From assembly GCA_903871465.1 (NCBI GenBank), contig CAIQHB010000039.1, positions 169,725-233,724 on the forward strand: a DNA stretch of 64,000 nt, written 5' to 3'. Positions 35,598 through 44,922 of the stretch are shown here, in pieces. The notes beneath the pieces are model-generated. The model did no database searches and was not told where the DNA came from. It worked only from the letters and a program-made list of their open reading frames with translations. This DNA is from an uncultured Methanosarcinales archaeon. Lineage in GTDB: Archaea; Halobacteriota; Methanosarcinia; Methanotrichales; Methanotrichaceae. The translations under genes and the position numbers were made by a program. Each line of letters opens with the position of its first letter. The first letter of the stretch is position 1.

Positions 35598-37361
35598 ATG
35601 AACACGAAAGAGTTCGAAGCCATTTGGAAGGAGAATGACGCTTTAAACCAGGTTCCAAAGCCAGACTGGACGAAAACATGGCTGGAAATGCGCAATGCGT
35701 TTCCATCCCCATACCGCCCGCCCGCGAAGGATCCTTTGGCAGAAGAGATCGAAAAGGCGATTGCGCTGTTAGACAATTTGAAACCCGAATATCCTGGTCC
35801 CGCCTATTTGGGTCCTGGGCCGACCGACCCGGAGGGGCCCAATTATGCAGAAACGGAGCGGGCCAAACTCGGCGACAAGCTGGCCAACGTCAGTGACGTC
35901 GTTCAAAAATCGGTTCAACTTTTTGAGGGCCTGCCCAACTGGAACCACCCCCTAACCATGCCTAACGTGATCCCGCCTGCCAATATCGCGGCCATCATCG
36001 CTGCTATGATGACGGATGTATTCAGTCCCAACATTATTGAAGGGGAATACTCCTGGAAAGTGGCCGCTGCAGAACTTGAATCCGCCGCAATGCTGGCCAG
36101 ACTCCTCGGCTGGGATCCTTGTACGGCCCGGGGCCTTTATACCTTCGGCGGTTCAGGCTGTTATTTCTATGGCTTGAAGTACGCCCTAACCCGAGTCTTG
36201 GGACTTCAGTCCCGCCAGACAGGGATCCGAACCGACGCCAAAATACTTGTCTCCCAACAGGGCCATTATTGCAGGGAAAACGCCTCCGACTGGACGGGGC
36301 TCGGCATGGATAACATCGTCGAGATTGAGACTGATATCGATACCAACTCCATGGATCCGCAGGACCTGGAAGAGAAGCTGAAAGCCTTTCACGACCAGGG
36401 AATCCCGGTGGTTTCCGTGATCTGCACCATGGGCACCACTGACGCTAACGCCTTCGACCCGGTGGCCAAAGTGCGGGAATTAATCGATAAATATCCTAAT
36501 CCCGCTCCTTACGGCAAAACCTTTCTCTATTGCGATTCAGTCATTGGCTGGTCCTGGCTGACGTTCGCCAACTATAGTTTCGCCAAAAATCCGCTGGGCT
36601 TTTCCGAGGAGATCCTATCGGTGATTCAAAGAAACTATGAGGCGGTCAAGGGCATGGTATACGCGGACGCCATTGGCTGCGATTTTCATAAGGTGGGCTG
36701 GGCGCCTTACAATTGCAGTATTTTTGTCTATAAGGATCGGGTTGAATTTGAATATCTGATGCGGAGGCCAGGTTCCCAATACCTGCAGGAGCGGACCTCC
36801 TATAATCCCGGGTTATACACCTTGGAAGTCTCACGCTCCGGGTCCTACGCCATGGCAGGCTGGGCGACCTTGAAGTATTTTGGGTATGAGGGATTTCAGG
36901 CCATTTTGGGCGGAATTTTGGAGATGCAACATTATTTGCGCCATAAAATCACTGAATATGATGAAATTGTTTGTGTCAATCCCGATGATTACGGCCTGGT
37001 AACCCTGTTTAGAGTTTACCCGAAAGAGACCAAAGCCCGGGAACAATACCAGAAGGAACTGAGCGATCCCCAGGCGAAAGACGAACTGAAACGGAACAAC
37101 GAATTGCAGCAAAAAGTGGCCGATCAGCTATGGAATTGGTTCCGTACCGGCTACCAGCTCCCTGGGGTTGGTTTTGCGCCCTATATCAGCTATACCAGCG
37201 GCTTTCGCCCCACCGAGTATAACCGGGCGAAAACGGATCCGGATGCGGTAATATACGCCCTGAAGTCGTTCCCTATGAACGTCAATATCAATCCTGATTC
37301 CATGCAAACGCTAATCAAGCTGGTCCTCGCCGCCCGTGATGAGGTAAGCAAACTAAGGTAA
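35598..37361 (+). CDS. group II PLP-dependent amino acid decarboxylase
   Basis: A 587-residue decarboxylase of the glutamate/aromatic amino acid (group II) type. TFGGSGCYFYGLKYALTR is the cofactor phosphate-binding area. SVICTMGTTDANAFDPV is the characteristic TxGTT loop. The pyridoxal lysine is Lys365 in CDFHKVGWAPYNCSIFV. The protein is longer than GadB (about 460 residues), with extra N-terminal residues. The substrate cannot be read from sequence. It has a strong ribosome binding site and is followed by a 29-codon frame and an M20 peptidase gene. The three look like one transcription unit, possibly of lateral origin. Confidence 0.85.
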   Translation: MNTKEFEAIWKENDALNQVPKPDWTKTWLEMRNAFPSPYRPPAKDPLAEEIEKAIALLDNLKPEYPGPAYLGPGPTDPEGPNYAETERAKLGDKLANVSDVVQKSVQLFEGLPNWNHPLTMPNVIPPANIAAIIAAMMTDVFSPNIIEGEYSWKVAAAELESAAMLARLLGWDPCTARGLYTFGGSGCYFYGLKYALTRVLGLQSRQTGIRTDAKILVSQQGHYCRENASDWTGLGMDNIVEIETDIDTNSMDPQDLEEKLKAFHDQGIPVVSVICTMGTTDANAFDPVAKVRELIDKYPNPAPYGKTFLYCDSVIGWSWLTFANYSFAKNPLGFSEEILSVIQRNYEAVKGMVYADAIGCDFHKVGWAPYNCSIFVYKDRVEFEYLMRRPGSQYLQERTSYNPGLYTLEVSRSGSYAMAGWATLKYFGYEGFQAILGGILEMQHYLRHKITEYDEIVCVNPDDYGLVTLFRVYPKETKAREQYQKELSDPQAKDELKRNNELQQKVADQLWNWFRTGYQLPGVGFAPYISYTSGFRPTEYNRAKTDPDAVIYALKSFPMNVNINPDSMQTLIKLVLAARDEVSKLR

Positions 37362-37385
37362 TAAGTTATCAAAAGTAGAAACAAA

Positions 37386-37390
37386 GGAGG
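37386..37390 (+). promoter_or_regulatory. strong ribosome binding site before a 29-codon frame
   Basis: AAAGGAGG precedes GTG 37402 by 11 bases. The same GGAGG motif occurs before the decarboxylase (35586-35590) and the peptidase (37496-37500), giving three successive strong sites. Confidence 0.5.
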
Positions 37391-37401
37391 TTGAAACCAA
37401 T

Positions 37402-37491
37402 GTGAAACCACTGGGATGGTTACTAACGGAGCAGCTTTTCAAAAAAACTGTGCTTGCTTATCAATCAGTTCAGTACTTTGGAAAACCATAA
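37402..37491 (+). CDS. possible 29-residue peptide between decarboxylase and peptidase genes
   Basis: A short frame starting GTG 37402 and ending TAA 37489-37491. It encodes KPLGWLLTEQLFKKTVLAYQ plus nine residues (about 29 in total), with a helical amphipathic look. It has its own GGAGG ribosome binding site and ends 16 bases before the peptidase start. It could be a real small protein, a leader peptide, or the C-terminal relic of a lost gene. No homologue is known to me. Confidence 0.35.
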   Translation: MKPLGWLLTEQLFKKTVLAYQSVQYFGKP

Positions 37492-37507
37492 ATGAGGAGG
37501 TTAAATT

Positions 37508-39286
37508 GTGACGAAGGGCGACCAAACCCCGACCTCGACAACTGAATCCTGGATTGAGGTCATTATTAAGGATACCAGTACATTGGTCAGCATTGAAACA
37601 TGGCGAGATGGGACTAAAGAGAAAGAGAAAACCGTGGAAGAAAATTTGGAAGAAATCAATGTATTTTTTAAAGGGAAAGCGGACGCTCATAATAAAAAAT
37701 ACCCAAATGCCCAGATGATGCCCTTTGAGTGGAAGGGAAAATACAAGGACGACGAAGGCAATGAGAAAGAAGCTTGGGTATTTGGCTTTCGCGCTGGCGC
37801 CTTAGAAGTTCCAAAAGGGACTAAAAAACCCAGAAAGGTTTCACTGATCTGCCACTTGGATACAGTACCTCCTGGCAATCTGGACTGGCATCCATTCGAT
37901 GCACGCGAGGAGACTCGCGTATATAACGGCGTATCGACTCCCTTCCTCATCGGCCGGGGCGCAATCGACGACAAAGGACCGGCGGTGGTGGCCTTTGAGG
38001 CGTTTACTCGGGCATTGAAGCAGGTCGACGTGGATGAAGAAGGCGCGTCCAATAAATTGAAAGATAAACTGATTCTGGAGGTCCTGTTCGATACTTCGGA
38101 GGAGACCGATATGTCCACACCCCATTATTTGGACGCAAATTCAGATGAGGAGCCGGATCTGGGGATCGTGTTCGACGCCTATTGGAGTGTGCGCGCCGAA
38201 AAAGGCATTGAACGGCCGATATTTACTATTTCGAACGATGTTACTTCGGCGCCCCCAGAGAATACCTGGCATATTGCCGATTTGAAATCTTCGGTGGGTT
38301 CCGCCAATATGATCCCGGTTACCGCCGAAGCTATTATCACAAAGAAAAGGCTGAACGAGGGTGAGTTGGACAAATTTGTGGCCAATATTTATGACTGGTA
38401 TCGGGCCTGTCCTTTTGACGACGTGGATTATCATCCGGCGGACATCCACGTGACCAAAGAAAAGGGCTCTAGGGTGCTGATTACTGCCAAAGTGGCTGGC
38501 GCCCAACACGGATCGGCGCCACAACAAAATCGGGCTAATGGCGCCAATCCCATCGTTTCGCTAACTAATTTCCTGGCCTTCCTTGTGGACCGTGATATCC
38601 TGGCCAATAATCACTTTGGTGAGATGTGCAAGTTCATTCGTTGGGCTTTCGGGACCTGGCCCTTCGGCGAGAACCACCCCGAACTGCTCTACCGTTTCGA
38701 CCCGGTATATGATGAAGGGAATGGCACTACATATGGTCTGACCCAACTCTTTTCCGAGATTAATCCCATCTCCAATAAAGATGGGATCAATCTGGGAATA
38801 GATGTCCGCTACGCCATCGGCCACCACGGTCATGGATGGGATGGCAGAGAAGGAAAGATAAAAGGAAAAAGTATATTCAAGAAGGTCTTTAAGGAACTCA
38901 CGAGCCGTTATAAGACAGAGGCGGGCGGGGCAACTGTTACCGTCGAAACCAAAAACGTCTTCGGCCCAGACATACGCTCCCCACGTGACGCTCATTTGTT
39001 CCTGATCAACAATGCCTACCGTTCGATCATGGGCGAAAACTGTCCCATGCGGGCAACCGGCGGAGCAACCGACGCTCACGGTCGTCTCAATCTGGTCACG
39101 GCTGGGGCGCTTCTTAGCGAGAATTTCGGCCCGCCAGTGAACTATCACGGAATTGATGAGGGGGCACCACTCCCGGATCTGGAAAACAGCGGCAAAATAC
39201 TGCTCTATATATTGCGCCAGGAGCTTGGTATTTCTGATAAGCATGAATCACATCCCAAAAATGTGTATCACGGATGTTGTATCTGA
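37508..39286 (+). CDS. M20-family metallopeptidase / deacylase
   Basis: A 592-residue zinc hydrolase of the ArgE/DapE/CPG2 class. The first zinc-binding motif is ICHLDTVPPG (His116, Asp118). GRGAIDDKGPAVVAFEA holds the bridging Asp, FDTSEETDMSTPHYLD the catalytic Glu pair, and RATGGATDAHGR the late zinc ligand region. The lid/dimerisation domain lies in between and includes HGSAPQQNRANGANPIV. It is longer than typical M20 enzymes (about 400-480). The GTG at 37508 has GAGGAGGTT seven bases upstream. Being next to the amino acid decarboxylase suggests a shared pathway of peptide or N-acyl amino acid breakdown. Confidence 0.83.
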   Translation: MTKGDQTPTSTTESWIEVIIKDTSTLVSIETWRDGTKEKEKTVEENLEEINVFFKGKADAHNKKYPNAQMMPFEWKGKYKDDEGNEKEAWVFGFRAGALEVPKGTKKPRKVSLICHLDTVPPGNLDWHPFDAREETRVYNGVSTPFLIGRGAIDDKGPAVVAFEAFTRALKQVDVDEEGASNKLKDKLILEVLFDTSEETDMSTPHYLDANSDEEPDLGIVFDAYWSVRAEKGIERPIFTISNDVTSAPPENTWHIADLKSSVGSANMIPVTAEAIITKKRLNEGELDKFVANIYDWYRACPFDDVDYHPADIHVTKEKGSRVLITAKVAGAQHGSAPQQNRANGANPIVSLTNFLAFLVDRDILANNHFGEMCKFIRWAFGTWPFGENHPELLYRFDPVYDEGNGTTYGLTQLFSEINPISNKDGINLGIDVRYAIGHHGHGWDGREGKIKGKSIFKKVFKELTSRYKTEAGGATVTVETKNVFGPDIRSPRDAHLFLINNAYRSIMGENCPMRATGGATDAHGRLNLVTAGALLSENFGPPVNYHGIDEGAPLPDLENSGKILLYILRQELGISDKHESHPKNVYHGCCI

Positions 39287-40164
39287 TACCAAGTTGCATT
39301 CAAAGATATTCATTTGAATGCAAATGAATAGTTGAGGACCACGCTGTTTGCGCCGCTCGGTGATCAATGTATGCATTGCCGGGCGGCCATTCAGTTCGAT
39401 TTACTTGCATTGACCTAAAGACATTATAACGCCATCCATCCTACATCCAAACGCGAGCCTGCGCAAACCACCCTGACAAAAAACATTGTGGACTGCGCCC
39501 CCAATATTGAACAAATAGTTGAGGAATCCTATAAACCTGCCCAATTTTAATATATAAATGTTTATATACTATTAACGCCATTATATATCGTGGATTCTTT
39601 TGCTAACTGGGCTTAAAGAGTATTTGGTGCGGGAAGTGTACTTGTTACCACTGTAAGGGTGGTTCATATCAAAATGATGGTTACCGCTTTTGCTCTTAAC
39701 ATATGCTAGCTTTGCACACTGAAAAATGCCAAGGCTATTAGCTATAGCGGAAGCTTTCGAAGAATAGTCAAAAATAGGAGCGGTTTCAAAAGTAAATGGA
39801 TGTTATAGCATAATTAACGAGCGCATTTCGCAAAATACCCTCAAATGTGGTAAATAAGAATCCCCTTTTCTCCCAATATGTAAAAATTCAAAATATTTTT
39901 GTAAAACCTTGATATATATCCTTTTTTTGGTGTGGGGATAATTACTTCAAACTTCATAGGGAAACGTCAAATGTGCATCGTTATGCCTTCGAAAAATCGA
40001 GAAATCACTTGATTTCTAGATAGTGCCCTGTCTTTGCACCTTTTCGTGGCACAAGTTCAATCTTTGCCAAAATCGGAATTTGGTTTGTCGGGAGACAGCC
40101 TTAATAGAGCTATCCAACCCCTGGGCAGAATTCACCAGAGCCTTTTTGTTCTCTGCCTTCCTGC
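39287..40164. other. long AT-rich intergenic region with a zinc-finger fragment
   Basis: About 880 bases. At about 39617-39698 a short plus-strand frame reads KSIWCGKCTCYHCKGGSY then QNDGYRFCS. It has two CxxC pairs and the NDGYRF pattern of an N-terminal zinc ribbon such as those on insertion-sequence proteins. It is preceded by VDSFANWA in another frame, so it looks like a transposon relic. The rest (39700-40164) is AT-rich without genes. Confidence 0.4.
39294..39323 (+). terminator. inverted repeat after the peptidase gene
   Basis: A perfect 11-bp stem (TTGCATTCAAA / TTTGAATGCAA) with an 8-base loop starts eight bases after the peptidase stop. It is AT-rich and has no T run, so it may be an RNA-processing or 3'-end structure rather than a classical terminator. 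Confidence 0.45.
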
Positions 40165-42330
40165 ATGTATCGCGATATGACTGATCACCTCAAAAAATTA
40201 GCACTGAAGCTGCCCTATGGAGCTAGAGAGATCGGAGCGGTTGCAGAGCTGCTGGACGGCGGAGCAACATTACCCTTCATTGCACGATACCGAAAGGAGG
40301 CGACAGGAGGTCTGGATGAGGTCGCGATTGCAGAGATCCGGGATCAGTTATTTCGGCTGCGCCAGCTCGATGAACGACGAGCTGCAATCATTCGTTCCCT
40401 GGCCAAGCGAGACCTCCTCACATCTGATCTTAACGATAAGCTGCAGGCGGCAGAGACGCTTGTCCAGCTGGAGGATATTTATCTCCCCTTCCGGCCCAAG
40501 AGGCGAACCCGTGCCACGGTGGCGAAAGAGCGTGGCCTGGAGCCTCTGGCAAGGATGATATTTCTGCAGGAAGCCCGCGATTTCCTGGACCCGGAAAAGG
40601 AGGCTGCTTCATTTGTTGATGCTGAAAAGGGGGTCGCAACGATAGAGGAGGCGCTGATTGGGGCGAAGGATATCATGGCTGAATGGATCAGCGAAGACGT
40701 TGAGGCTCGAACCAGGATGAGAGCCCTCTTTCAGGCCGAGGGTGTCTTAAGAACTCAGGCCACGGCTGACGACGCAGCTAATACAAATGCAAATTCCGAT
40801 GCCGGAAAATTCAGGGACTATCTGAACCTGTCGGAATTCATTGGTCACGTCAGTTCGCATAGGCTGCTGGCCATGCTGCGCGGAGCAAAGATGGGCGTGC
40901 TCAGCCTGCATATAGCTCCGGCGGAAGTTGAGGCGGAGGCGGTTTTGGAGGAACTCTTTATAAAAGGAGACGGTCCGGCTTCGCTCCTGGTGAGCGAGGC
41001 GGCAAGGGATGGCCTTCACCGGCTCCTGGCCCCTTCCATTGAGAACGAGACCTTGGCGGCTGCCAGAGAGAGGGCGGAAGAAAAGGCAATAGAGGTTTTT
41101 GCCGACAATCTGCGCCAGCTTCTCCTGGACCCGCCCCTGGGGCAAAAGTGCGTCATGGCCCTGGACCCTGGCTTTCGCACCGGCTGCAAGCTGGTTGTGC
41201 TGGACCGCATGGGACAGCTGCAGAAGAGCGATGTAGTTTACCCCCACGAACCCCATAACAGGACGAGAGAAGCGGCCGCAAAGGTGCAGGAGCTGTGCGA
41301 CCTCTATGGCGTGGAGGTGATAGCTGTCGGCAACGGAACGGCGGGCAGAGAGACGGAGGCCTTCTTGCGGAAAATGGCACTTCCTGGCAAGATTTCGATA
41401 ATCATGGTCAATGAGTCAGGGGCATCGGTCTATTCCACGTCTGAGGTGGCGCGCCAGGAGTTTCCCGATCAGGATGCAACTGTGCGCGGTGCCGTCTCCA
41501 TCGCGAGAAGGCTCATGGACCCGCTGGCAGAACTGGTGAAGATCGAGCCCCGGGCCATCGGCATAGGCCAGTACCAGCATGATGTAGACACCTCGGCTCT
41601 GCAGCGTGCTTTGGATGATGTGGTCTCTGCCTGCGTAAATTTGGTGGGTGTGGATGTAAATGCCGCCAGCAAGGAGCTTCTGGCCTACGTTTCGGGCCTT
41701 GGTCCCAGGCTGGCGGAGGCTGTAGTGAAATACAGAAACGAGCATGGGCCTTTTCGCTCGCGCCGGGATCTGAAAAATGTGCCGCGTCTGGGTCCGAAGG
41801 CCTTTGAGCAATCGGCCGGATTTTTGCGCATTCGGGACGGTGACAATCCCCTGGACGGCACGGCTGTCCATCCCGAAAGCTACGCCATCGTGGAGAAGAT
41901 GGCACGGGACCTGGGAGTCACCGTCAGGGTGCTGATGAAAAATGAGGGCCTTCTGGAGATGCTGGACCCATTGAACTACATAAGCAAGAAAACGGGCGCC
42001 TCCACACTGGCAGACATCATGGATGAGCTCTCCCGGCCGGGCCGCGATCCGAGAAAGGAGTATGAAGCCTTCAGCTTCGCCCCGGGCGTCGAGAAGATCG
42101 AACAGCTTCAGGTGGGCATGAAGCTGCCGGGAATTGTGACCAACGTCACCGCTTTTGGAGCCTTCGTGGATGTGGGTGTGCATCAGGACGGCCTCGTGCA
42201 TATCAGCCAGCTTCGAGATGGATATGTGAAAAACCCTGCCGACGTGGTGAAGGCCAGAGAGAGGGTTATGGTCAAGGTAATGAGTGTGGATCTGGTGAGA
42301 ATGAGGATATCACTGTCAATGAAAGAATAG
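40165..42330 (+). CDS. tex: Tex-family RNA-binding transcription accessory protein
   Basis: A 721-residue protein with full Tex architecture. The N-terminal helical domain has GATLPFIARYRKEATGGLDE and LEDIYLPFRPKRRTRATVA. The YqgF-like domain has VMALDPGFRTGCKLVVLD. The helix-hairpin-helix modules have FRSRRDLKNVPRLGPKAFEQ (about 532-551). A C-terminal S1 domain (about 645-720) has MKLPGIVTNVTAFGAFVDVG. Tex is chiefly bacterial and binds nucleic acid during transcription; its presence here suggests ancient transfer from bacteria. ATG 40165 and ATG 40177 are both possible starts. Confidence 0.93.
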   Translation: MYRDMTDHLKKLALKLPYGAREIGAVAELLDGGATLPFIARYRKEATGGLDEVAIAEIRDQLFRLRQLDERRAAIIRSLAKRDLLTSDLNDKLQAAETLVQLEDIYLPFRPKRRTRATVAKERGLEPLARMIFLQEARDFLDPEKEAASFVDAEKGVATIEEALIGAKDIMAEWISEDVEARTRMRALFQAEGVLRTQATADDAANTNANSDAGKFRDYLNLSEFIGHVSSHRLLAMLRGAKMGVLSLHIAPAEVEAEAVLEELFIKGDGPASLLVSEAARDGLHRLLAPSIENETLAAARERAEEKAIEVFADNLRQLLLDPPLGQKCVMALDPGFRTGCKLVVLDRMGQLQKSDVVYPHEPHNRTREAAAKVQELCDLYGVEVIAVGNGTAGRETEAFLRKMALPGKISIIMVNESGASVYSTSEVARQEFPDQDATVRGAVSIARRLMDPLAELVKIEPRAIGIGQYQHDVDTSALQRALDDVVSACVNLVGVDVNAASKELLAYVSGLGPRLAEAVVKYRNEHGPFRSRRDLKNVPRLGPKAFEQSAGFLRIRDGDNPLDGTAVHPESYAIVEKMARDLGVTVRVLMKNEGLLEMLDPLNYISKKTGASTLADIMDELSRPGRDPRKEYEAFSFAPGVEKIEQLQVGMKLPGIVTNVTAFGAFVDVGVHQDGLVHISQLRDGYVKNPADVVKARERVMVKVMSVDLVRMRISLSMKE

Positions 42331-42371
42331 TCGGGAAATCTTGCTTCTTCCCAACTTTCCTATTTCGAAGA

Positions 42372-42380
42372 CTTTTTTAT
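42372..42380 (+). promoter_or_regulatory. probable TATA box of the aldo/keto reductase gene
   Basis: CTTTTTTAT lies 38-46 bases before GTG 42418. An AGGGAG ribosome binding site lies between, so a short leader is expected. Confidence 0.4.
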
Positions 42381-42417
42381 ACTTTGCCCGAACAAATATA
42401 TCCGCAGGGAGATTATT

Positions 42418-43266
42418 GTGGCGATCGCTACAAGGCTATTTGGAAAGACCGGCACCAATGTCACCCAGGTCGGGCTGGGTGGCGAAGGAGTGCTGCGCAC
42501 ATACAATCGCGAGCCGGAAGCGAAGAATGTGATTGAGGAAGCCGCAGCTCAGGGCATCGCCTACTTCGACTCGGCCGCGGCTTATGCCGGAAGCCAGGGC
42601 TATTATGGTCAGTTCTGGTCCAGGAACAACGAACTTCGCTCCCGAATATTCCAGACCAGCAAGTCCGCAGCCCGGGATAAAGAAGGCGCAAAGATCGATC
42701 TGGAGCAGACTTTGCAGACGATGGGGCTGGAGCGGCTCGATCTGTGGCAGATTCACGATCTCCGAACTCGTGAGGATCTCGAAGAGATAGAGGCCCCGGG
42801 AGGAGCTCTGGAGGCTTTCGTCGAGGCCAGGGATGCCGGACGAGTTCGATTCATAGGCGTCACCGGTCACCATGCCCCAAAAATTTTGAAGTACGCTGTA
42901 GTGAGCTGGCCGGTGGACAGCGTCCTCATGCCCGTCAATCCTGCAGAAGCGGTGCTGGGCGGGTTCTTGGACCGGGTCAATGCGGCGGCAAAAGATCGGG
43001 GCCTGGCTGTGATCGGGATGAAGACTTTGGGAGCTTCTCACTACATCTCCGCTGAGAATGGAGTGACGGCGGAGCTTCTCCTCCGGTTTGCTCTCTCCCG
43101 AGATATCAGCACAGCAATAGTGGGATGCTCAAGTCCGGCGGAAGTGCAGGCACTGGCCAGATCGGGAAGCGAGTTTGAGCCGCTGACTCCGGAGGAGGAA
43201 GTGAGCCTGGTGGAGCTATTCCGGCCCCATGCCCGGAGGCTTGCGTTTTACCGCGGAGTTTCATAA
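42418..43266 (+). CDS. aldo/keto reductase
   Basis: A 282-residue TIM-barrel oxidoreductase. Catalytic-type residues lie in AYFDSAAAYAGSQ (Asp, with the expected Tyr region), QTSKSAARDK (Lys) and LWQIHDLRTRE (His). The NADPH-binding end is FALSRDISTAIVGCSSPAEV. There is no C-terminal ferredoxin domain, unlike many archaeal AKRs. The GTG start is preceded by CAGGGAGATT. The substrate is unknown. Confidence 0.88.
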   Translation: MAIATRLFGKTGTNVTQVGLGGEGVLRTYNREPEAKNVIEEAAAQGIAYFDSAAAYAGSQGYYGQFWSRNNELRSRIFQTSKSAARDKEGAKIDLEQTLQTMGLERLDLWQIHDLRTREDLEEIEAPGGALEAFVEARDAGRVRFIGVTGHHAPKILKYAVVSWPVDSVLMPVNPAEAVLGGFLDRVNAAAKDRGLAVIGMKTLGASHYISAENGVTAELLLRFALSRDISTAIVGCSSPAEVQALARSGSEFEPLTPEEEVSLVELFRPHARRLAFYRGVS

Positions 43267-43818
43267 TTAAACTAAATTTATCGATAAAGGGGCAGCTCAC
43301 ATTGCGGGAAAAACTCCTTCTAAAGTAATTTAAGGGAGGATCCGGGTCGATTCATCTGAGGGGATGGATGACTTAAAAAGTCTTTAAGAAATCCCGGATC
43401 CATGGTCATACTTATCATACATCATATATAAATTTTACTGTATAAGGATTCGAGAATTTCGTTCAAAAGTAATTCAGTTCAGGTTTTTGGGGCAGAATTG
43501 AAAAAGAAAAAAGATAAAACTATATCACAATATTAAATTATGACCGTTTTTTCTTTAGGAGCATATCGATTTAGATCAATGTTATTTGTGGCTAGGATTA
43601 GAGATTCTTATTTCTATTTTCGTCTATATCTTTTTTCCAAATGCATATAGTATTCGCATAGTGTTTAAAGGGACCCAACACAATTTTCCGAATATCATGA
43701 GATCGCATTATTCTATCGCAACACGTTCTTGCCCATCAGGCGCTTAGGATCTTTTTGTAATCCTTCTCTCGTAAATTATATTATTCAGTGTGACTACAAT
43801 GATTTCTAGGGGATCAAT
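43267..43818. other. AT-rich intergenic region with a nested stem-loop
   Basis: About 550 bases without a gene. A 3'-side structured element is listed at 43338-43401. The rest is strongly AT-rich and contains the promoter area of the saccharopine-dehydrogenase-like gene. Confidence 0.5.
43338..43401 (+). repeat. nested inverted repeat
   Basis: A 9-bp stem GGATCCGGG (43338-43346) / CCCGGATCC (43393-43401) encloses a second stem CTTAAA (43372-43377) / TTTAAG (43383-43388). It lies 72 bases after the aldo/keto reductase stop, so it could be a 3'-UTR structure or a small RNA. Confidence 0.5.
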
Positions 43819-44922
43819 ATGCAGAAGATAAGAGTCCTCATCCTGGGGGGCTATGGTGGAGCAGGCAGCAGCATATCTCGTCTTCTTTTGCAGGAGACCG
43901 ATTGTGATATTGTCGTTGCCGGCAGGCATAAAGCTAAGGCTCTGGCTCTCTCTGAGCGGCTGAATGCGGAATTTCCAGGGGCGCGAGTCTCGGGCGTCTT
44001 TGCGGATGCTTCGCAGTATGAGAGCTTGAAATCGGCTTTGCAAGGCGTGGGTCTGATAATCTCTGCAAGCACGAGCCTGGATTATGTGGAGGTAGTGGCG
44101 ACTGTCGCCCTCCAGGAAAATGTCGATTATCTGGATATTCATTATCCTCAGCAAAGGGCGGCGGTCTTGAAGAATCTGGCAGAACAGATAAAGGCACAGG
44201 GTCGCTGCTTTATAACCCAGGCGGGGTTCAATCCTGGCCTCCCTTCTGTTTTGGTGCGTCTGGCCAAAAGTCATTTCACCAGATATGAAACGGCGCGAGT
44301 AGGTGTAGCGATGAACACCCGTTTTGAAAAGGGCGATGCTCTCAACGAGTTTTTAGACTCTCTTGGTGACTTTAGATCAGATCTCTTCCGGGGAGGAAGA
44401 TGGAGTAAGGCGCGCGTTACAGATGCTGTAACTTTTGACTTTGGCCGTACCTTAGGAAAAAAGCAATGCTACCCTATGAGCCTGGAGGAGATGTGGGCCT
44501 TGCCGGAGATGTTGGGGCTGGAGGAGCTGGGATTATATGGCGCGGGCATGAACTGGTTTGTGGATTATCTGGTTCTTCCTGCCGCATTTGTACTGGGAAA
44601 GGTACGGAAGGGTTTGGGACGGGAAATTCTGGCGAGCTTGATGGTCAATGCCCTTGAGAGGTTTTCTCCGCTTCAAGAGGAGGTAGTGATAGTCATGGAG
44701 GCGACAGGAAAAGACGGCACAGTTCCAAAAAGGGTCCGGATAACCGTCAGGCATAACGATGCTTATTTCATTACCGCGGCGCCGGTGGTGGCCTGCGTGC
44801 GCCAGTACCTGCAAGAAAAGATCCCACCCGGATTGAACATTATGGGTCATGCCGTAGACCCGGAGATTCTGATCACGGATCTGCAACGAATGGGGGTCGA
44901 GGTGGAGTGCTCATTACTATGA
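43819..44922 (+). CDS. saccharopine dehydrogenase-like NAD(P)-binding protein
   Basis: A 367-residue protein. The N-terminal Rossmann fold has VLILGGYGGAGSSISRLLL (about residues 6-24) and IVVAGRHKAKALALS. Motifs ADASQYESLKSALQGVGLII and FITQAGFNPGLPSVLVR follow the saccharopine dehydrogenase family pattern. It also has a membrane-like segment near residues 245-260. Archaeal members often act on unknown substrates, so lysine metabolism should not be assumed. The gene stands alone between AT-rich spacers. Confidence 0.8.
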   Translation: MQKIRVLILGGYGGAGSSISRLLLQETDCDIVVAGRHKAKALALSERLNAEFPGARVSGVFADASQYESLKSALQGVGLIISASTSLDYVEVVATVALQENVDYLDIHYPQQRAAVLKNLAEQIKAQGRCFITQAGFNPGLPSVLVRLAKSHFTRYETARVGVAMNTRFEKGDALNEFLDSLGDFRSDLFRGGRWSKARVTDAVTFDFGRTLGKKQCYPMSLEEMWALPEMLGLEELGLYGAGMNWFVDYLVLPAAFVLGKVRKGLGREILASLMVNALERFSPLQEEVVIVMEATGKDGTVPKRVRITVRHNDAYFITAAPVVACVRQYLQEKIPPGLNIMGHAVDPEILITDLQRMGVEVECSLL

